A stretch of DNA of 64,000 nt, taken from contig VUYV01000011.1 of the NCBI GenBank assembly GCA_008711295.1, positions 4,320,671-4,384,670 of the forward strand. Reading direction: 5' to 3'. The notes beneath the pieces are model-generated. The model was not told the origin of the DNA. It saw nothing but the letters and a program-made list of their open reading frames with translations, and did not search any database. Every line of letters begins with the position of its first letter. The stretch's first letter is position 1. This DNA comes from Anarhynchus alexandrinus. Lineage: Eukaryota; Chordata; Aves; Charadriiformes; Charadriidae. A program made the position numbers and the translations under genes. Positions 58,301 through 64,000 of the stretch are shown here, one piece after another.

Positions 58301-61300
58301 AATTGTGAATATTAGGAATCCTAGTAACATCTGAGCATGTGTTTGATAAAGCATTGTAAGGGACCAAAATTCCTAAGGCACGTTTCCTGAGACTTAAATT
58401 TTAGAGAGCATGCAGGGAACAGTACTGCAAAAGAGACTTTCAGGGAGAATTGTACTTGCCTGCCATCCCATACTTGCTTTCTAAATTGATGGAAACAAAG
58501 AGACGGGGAAAGGTCTGTCTCCTCATATCAAGCTCAAGTCTGGTGTATATAGTTTTAATACTCTTCAGAGCATCCCTTATGTTTTATCTGCTCCAGTTTG
58601 GGTGGTAGAATTTCTGTCACTTCTTTTCCCCTCTTGTCCTGCTTTTTGTCATAGTTACATCTTGTGTTTCTGTTTTTCTTTGTACAACCTTATCCAGTTC
58701 CCTCTCTTACGATCAGATGGACCAACCAGAAAAAGCTCCATTTCTCTCAGTTTTTATCTCTTCAGCTCTTGTCAACATGTGTTATATTCTATTTATGCTC
58801 CTTAATGAAAATATTGCATGAACAGGATCTTAATTCCCACCTCCCAAGAGAAGTAGAAATTGATATTGGTTTATCTTTAGAGTTCAACTGCATAAAGCAC
58901 TGGACACAGTACTAGAAGGGAAATAATTCTGAACTAGGAAAGGATTGAAATAGATGTGGTTAGCAGATGAAATTAGTATTATGTACAGTTGACTGAAATA
59001 CAGCCCTTGGAAAAAAAATAGGTTTCCTTTTTGGCTTTGCCACTAACTTGTGAAGATGAGCAAAAATATGTTAGGTTGCCTGTAAATCAAAGGCGTTTTA
59101 GGCACGCATGTTATCATAAGATTGAGGGCAGGGTTCAGACAGGAATAATAGGTTATTACACTTTATTATGTTAAAATGCACCACAGTTAAAAACAGTCGT
59201 TCTGTACTACTGTCTAATTAATTTCTCTGAAGTGTTTATAAAAAAGATATTCTTAAGCTGCTGTTTGACTTTGTTGTTGTTGTATTACAGTGAGTTCAGT
59301 ATGGTGAGTTTGTGTTTTCACACCTGTGCACTATAGCTGTAAATTGTAGTAGTCCAAGAACTTCTGGGTTTTTTTTTCCCCCATGTAGAGCCACTTAGTT
59401 TTCCAGGACAAGGTGATGTATTTCTGACCTGTAACACAATTTACTAAAACTGTGTTAGTTACCCCTAGTATATTGTATTTGCTGAAGGACTAGAAGAGAA
59501 CAAATTTGATAAAAAAAAGTCTGAAATGGTAATGTATAATCTTGTAATGCAATAGCAAATAAAGTAAATAACCAATTTTTAACACTGGCAAAAATTTAGC
59601 CATTGAGTGTGTACTGAGATTTGTCTTTAGGACATCAAATAATTGGAAGAGAGGGTAGGCTATTAGAGGCAGAACATCTGATGTAGTCAAAAATGTTTTC
59701 GCAATATAGTTACAAGAATAATTGAATAGGTTAAAATGTGGCTTCCCTTCAGCTCATGGTTACTGCCCACTCAGCTCAGCCAGTGACTGTGAATGCTTCT
59801 AGCCTATTTTAATTCAAAATAAGACAAGCCCATTTTAATCACCAGTGGAGCAGCTGGTACCAAGCCTCTGTCAGAAGGAGGATGCTGGTGTTGTTTGAAA
59901 CTGTGTTCCTTGTATTTCTTTAGTGGGAAAATATATTTCAGAGTTCAGGGAATGGGAATTAAAAATCAGTTAGAAAAAGAAATTGTGGGTTTTGTCAAAT
60001 AATTCCCTATCTTATGCCACTCAATGTGTCTTCAGGATGCTTAGCTTTTGTAAATGAAAAGCTTTGCATCTCTGGGTCTGAAAGTTGTGCAGACATCCCA
60101 ACTATTAATGCAATTGGGAGTCAGGAAGGGGGAGAGACTGCTGCATCCTGGCCCAGTACTTAGCAAGCAATATCAGCATTCCCATTTGGCTGTAGTCCAA
60201 ATGCTGTGCCTCTGTATCTTTGTTTTGAAGAATCAATGTAGATTGACTTGAGTTCAGGAGAGGATTTTGTCAGTCAGCTTTCAAGTAGTGAACATTGAGG
60301 CCGGTCCCTTGTTTGTGGAGCTGACAGTACAAAAGTGAGTGTTTGACACGTGGCTTGCTCGGTGGATGGGGGTAGAGGCTGTTGAGATTTTTCAGAGATC
60401 AGGCTGTAAATGAAGTTGTTCTGTTGGGTCACTCATCTGATTTACACACAAGCTGTTTCTATTGAAGCACCTGGGGCCTTTTGTTCATGCTTGTGAATAA
60501 GCCTCTTTCAGTCACCAACAGTAATTTAGCGTCTCTGCTTCCTTCAATAGGTAAAAGACAAGTACGGGAATGACATTTTCTCCCACACTGTGTGCAACTT
60601 CAAACTTATTTTTTAAGATAGGTAACAGAACTGAATCAGTAATACAAATTTTGTTATATACTAGAGCAGATTCAGAAGTCATGTAAGGTGTTGGTAATTT
60701 TTTACTGCATACTTCCCAATTCTGGAATAATACTAAGCAGTGAGAGTGCATGGGTGAGTAACGATACCCTCTGTAGGTGCAGAGAGTTCTGCAGAATAGA
60801 CTTCCAATGTTTTCCTTTGTTATCATGGCAATTTTATAGGAAGACACTTCATTACCTTTTGAGTGCCATACCTACAGCTTGTAGTGACTCTGACTTGAGT
60901 CGTAATCTCATGTAAACTTTGAGGCAATTTAAGCTTGCCTTTCCACTGACAGGGTGGTCCTCATTTTTCCTGCCTCTGTGTCTTTCCATGCTTTGGTCAG
61001 TAAAAATATTTAAAGTAACCTCTCTTCTTTTGTCAGTCTAATTTTAATGGCAATCAGTTCTTCCAGTTCATTGTCACAGCATGAAAACTGGAGCCAGCAC
61101 AAGGGATGGGAAAGCCTGAGAAGAGGGAGTGAATGGTTGGGGCAAGACTTTGATAAGTCTTTATGCAAAAAAAGAAATAAACCGCTTCATATTTTGTATT
61201 ATGTTATGAATCCTAGGATAGGTAATAGTAAGCAGCTGATACTTACCTGGTGAATTTGCTCTGCATCATCAGAGGTACCATGCTGTAGTTAATCTCCCTT

Positions 61301-62149
61301 GTTACTGTGATGTTCTTGGAGAGTGATAAACAACTTTGATTTAAGTAAATGTATTATTTAATTGGTGAAATGCTGAACCATAGATGTCTACTTCATATAT
61401 ATATTTTTCTTAAGGCTGATTGTCACAACAGCTTTTAATAGCTGGAGTGATACATATTACATTACAAGAAAAGATTGCTTGCATTTGGAAGGTTTTTGTA
61501 TGTGGGAGTGTTTGTTTTCTGGGAGGTTAGGATGGCAGACAAGGAAGCATGGCTCAGATTTTTGTTGCTTGTTATAATACTATAGCTGTAATTTTTTTGG
61601 CCTTCATGAAGGGCATTATCTACAAATTCACGTGATGTGTAATATAAAGTACTCAAGTTCTCGAGTTTCAGTATCTTTGTAAAGAGAAGAGGTTTTTTAG
61701 AAACGAAAATGAGGTGAGGAATTTGTTTTAAGGTATCATAAACTTCTAATAAGCACATTTGTATAGGTTATGTTCCTCAGCAGTCTTTTAATACTATTTC
61801 TGGAACAGCAGGGTAAATGGCAGCAAAGTGCAGCAAAGAATGTGGTGATAGACAGGGTTAATCTCTCTGTGGCTGTCTGCACAGTACTAGATTATGGATG
61901 TTGGTGATCACCTTTCTGCTCATTCAAGGATGGGTTACGTTGTTCCTACATACTAATTTAGGGCAAGATTGTGCTAGGTTTTCTAGCCCTCTTAAGAGCG
62001 GCAAGAAATCGTGACTCAAAAGGCAGCTGTCATTTCATACCCGTTCCAGCTGCCCTTTCCACTCAAATTTCCTCCCATCCCCCCTTTAAAAAAAGAAAAG
62101 GGGGGGAGGGGGAATTGCAAAAAAAGAAGAGTATGAGGGTTTGAAATCT

Positions 62150-62420
62150 CCAGCATCTATCACATCCTGTAGTTTTCATAGCTATCTGCCAATTTAAAAT
62201 ATACTTGTTTTTCCCTGCCTTGCCAGTAATTAGACAAATGCAGCAGTGCTTATGGCATCAAAAACTCCATGGCTGGTAAAAGCAATTGCTATCATAATGC
62301 ATCCCTAAATTTAATAGTGGTGGTGTAAAATGAACAAGCAACTCTCTATATTTCAGGAGGTAATGGCTTTAACTATCAAAATGGCTAGTATTTTCCTTGA
62401 TTGGCTGCTTTGACTCCTTA
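62150..62420. promoter_or_regulatory. Candidate regulatory island upstream of exon 2
   Basis: CCAGTAATTAGACAAATGC, AAAAGCAATTGCTATCATAA, CATAATGCATCCC and GGTAATGGCTTTAAC lie within 270 bases, about 600 bases before the cassette exon. Confidence 0.35.
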
Positions 62421-62996
62421 TTTGTGTTTGGAGAAACAGAATCAATTTATTATAATAATTGTATTATATTTAATGAATAACAAGGCAAGCAGAAACATGA
62501 AACTCCTATCAAGTGTCACCAAGTTCCTATTCACCTTGGATGGCAAGTTTTTCCTTTTATCCCCTTTACAGACAAAAAACGAACGTGCAAAACCTTTTCT
62601 TTCCCTGCCAGTGTTACACTTGAAGTTCTCATTTCCTTTTCTGCTTCCCTTGCAAAATTGCTTGCTTTGTATTGTGCCTGGAGTGTGGCTGTGCATGGAG
62701 AAGTCTGATTAATTGGAAAGAAACTTTTTGTTACTGGAAAAACTTAGACATTGGTGTAGAAAATTGATCATAATTTACTTTCTTGATCCATAGTGCCTTT
62801 TTCTTGCTACTATGACATCTGTAAAGCTTCTCCCAAGGAAAAGAGTCATCAGCAGTTTATTTTCTCTTAAAGATGTCTCAGTCTTTAAGGACAGGTGCAG
62901 TTGTGTTGATGCCATTTGGCTAAGCCTTGAAAGTTCCTGTAATCTGTGCCATCCTGTTTCATACGGTCCCATCTCATAGTTGTCCTTTCTCTGCAG

Positions 62997-63104
62997 TGCT
63001 CTATGCCCAGATCTCTGTGGCTGGGCTGCTCCAGCCTGGCGGACAGCATGCCCTCGCTGCGATGCCTGTATAACCCAGGGACTGGCGCACTCCCAGCTTT
63101 CCAG
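62997..63104 (+). CDS. BTRC: BTRC exon 2: 36-codon alternative cassette exon
   Basis: An acceptor with a pyrimidine tract (TGTCCTTTCTCTGCAG, ending at 62996) precedes 108 bases open in phase 0, followed by a GTACTT donor at 63105. The translation starts CSMPRSLWLGCSSLADSMPS and ends GTGALPAFQ. This is the extra N-terminal segment of the long beta-TrCP1 isoform (605 residues in human) that the 569-residue isoform lacks. Both junctions are phase 0 and the length is a multiple of three, so skipping joins exon 1 to exon 3 in frame. The segment precedes the dimerisation, F-box and WD40 regions encoded downstream. It is rich in Ser, Leu and Cys (three Cys) and has no known domain. From memory the human protein has Thr where this one has Pro near the end (GALPAFQ), which needs an alignment to confirm. 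Whether this species uses the exon constitutively cannot be seen here. Confidence 0.93.
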
Positions 63105-64000
63105 GTACTTTCTGTCTCTCCCCATTCCTCCTTTTCTCTCCATCTGTGTACGTGTGCATCTCCTTCTTTACTTCCTTGCTTGCTTGACCTCCATTTATTC
63201 TGCCTCGTACTGTATGCCTCTCCTATGTCATTCAGATCTCCTCTGGTATTTAAACCCCACTTGTGTAGATTCAGGGCAGCTCAGTATTGGGGCATTTCCA
63301 TTACCTCGATGTAATAGAATTATTTTGTCTAAATTGGCTTGATACCATTGTCTTTTCCATTGGCTTTCAATTGTGTCAAAAATATACCACTTAATTATAT
63401 TTGGCAAACAGTGTCCATCACACAGTCTCCAATCTGGCTATTCATGCAGTGATTCCCCTCCTATTTACAGTTTCTGTATGCCACTTAGAGGACTGAGGGG
63501 GTGTGTTCATTGCCATAGTGATAATTGATGCCAGTGTCTGTTTACTTCAGGTTTGTTAGCAGTAGTCTGGACATTTTGACTACAGAAAATTATTGTACAA
63601 GCAAGCTGTCAATCAAAAGGCAAATAAAGGAAACCTGTTTTTTCTTTGGTCTCTGAATTTGTTAGATTCAAGACAGCTTTCTGCCAAACAGGTTTGTTCA
63701 GATGCTTTAGGTGACCAGTGAATCTTACAAAACGCAGCCGCTCAGCTGTAGGTAGAGAGTGAGGTAGCTATTGGGTGAGCATCTAGAAACCTAGACAAGA
63801 CTCTCAAGATCATTGCAAGCATTTTATGATGATGTGGATATAACCAGGGTAGCAGCAGAAACTGGACTGTGGAGATGTTATATTCATGTTGGATACTCTG
63901 TCTCTGAGATGTTCTGTGTGAACTGCAGTGACTGAGGGACCTCAGGAGTATCCCTGTAGATTGCATGTTCGTTGGAGCTTGTGGTATCATGAATGTTTGC
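63105..64000 (+). other. BTRC: BTRC intron 2, 5' part (runs off the window)
   Basis: The intron begins with a GTACTT donor. The first roughly 100 bases are pyrimidine-rich. No exon is recognised up to the window end. Exon 3, which in human begins with the NSSEREDCNN coding segment, is not present. A candidate regulatory island at 63370-63680 is listed separately. Confidence 0.88.
63370..63680. promoter_or_regulatory. Candidate conserved element at the start of intron 2
   Basis: CCACTTAATTATATTTGGC, CCATAGTGATAATTGATGCC, CTGTTTACTTCAGG (FOX-type TGTTTAC) and AGCTGTCAATCAAAAGGC (PBX/MEIS-type TGTCAATCA) sit in repeat-free DNA just downstream of the cassette exon. The element could act in splicing or transcription. 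Confidence 0.35.

Larger units (their letters stand above)
35197..62996 (+). other. BTRC: BTRC intron 1 (about 27.8 kb)
   Basis: The intron runs from a GTGAGG donor to a CTGCAG acceptor and is phase 0. Its first roughly 100 bases belong to the CpG island; beyond about 35400 it is distinctly AT-rich. I found no convincing protein-coding exon inside it, and its open frames are short with no recognised domain. Identified contents are two CR1/L3 LINE remnants, four MIR-like SINE relics, a 60-bp tandem duplication, an RFX-like motif pair and several TAAT-rich candidate regulatory islands, all listed separately. In the stretches 35400-37690, 37960-40000, 40420-41780, 41880-43890, 45020-45670, 45790-48540, 48800-49710, 50200-52430, 52560-55180 and 55350-62140 I see ordinary AT-rich intronic sequence with short homopolymers and GTT runs (for example 39273-39291 and 59270-59282), and nothing I can name. 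Confidence 0.93.

Noticed and set aside
62068..62115. CCCCCCTTT / AAAGGGGGG inverted repeat
   Set aside because: The pairing comes from adjacent polypyrimidine and polypurine runs, so it is low-complexity rather than a specific structure.
1..64000. CRISPR arrays, rRNA, tRNA genes and bacterial operon features
   Set aside because: None was seen. The window is vertebrate DNA with spliceosomal introns and LINE/SINE relics.

Overview
The window is vertebrate nuclear DNA, most probably from a bird. The evidence is a CR1 LINE whose 3' end carries the ATTCTATG-type octamer typical of avian and reptilian CR1, several older CR1/L3 remnants, a few MIR-like SINE relics, low overall repeat content, and one recognisable gene with vertebrate exon-intron structure. 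The species cannot be named from the sequence.

The gene is BTRC (beta-TrCP1, the F-box/WD40 substrate receptor of an SCF ubiquitin ligase), on the + strand. Exon 1 (coding part 35149-35196) encodes the start MDPAEAVLQEKALKFM. Exon 2 (62997-63104) is the 36-codon cassette that separates the long and short N-terminal isoforms. Intron 1 is about 27.8 kb. The window ends in intron 2, so the dimerisation, F-box and WD40 exons lie beyond it. The promoter is a CpG island at about 34540-35290 with three Staf/ZNF143-like elements, two NRF1 palindromes, GC boxes and a GGCCCC hexanucleotide tract just before the start codon.

Positions 1-34500 contain no protein-coding exon that I can recognise. In human and other vertebrates BTRC lies next to LBX1 in divergent orientation, so this stretch is probably part of the LBX1-BTRC intergenic space. 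It is GC-rich and mostly featureless, with scattered AT-rich, TAAT-dense islands that look like conserved non-coding elements, although conservation could not be tested. It also holds four CR1/L3 LINE pieces or clusters, a Ty3/gypsy-type RNase H fossil (21600-21900, minus strand), a diverged minisatellite (15405-15773), simple repeats and a near-perfect 85-nt hairpin (28550-28634).

Intron 1 is clearly more AT-rich than the upstream flank, and the change occurs at the CpG island. It contains degraded CR1 copies (43900-45010 minus, 48540-48800 plus), MIR-like SINE relics, a 60-bp tandem duplication, a pair of RFX X-box-like motifs (52458-52527) and several candidate regulatory islands. No RNA genes, CRISPR arrays or complete mobile elements were found.
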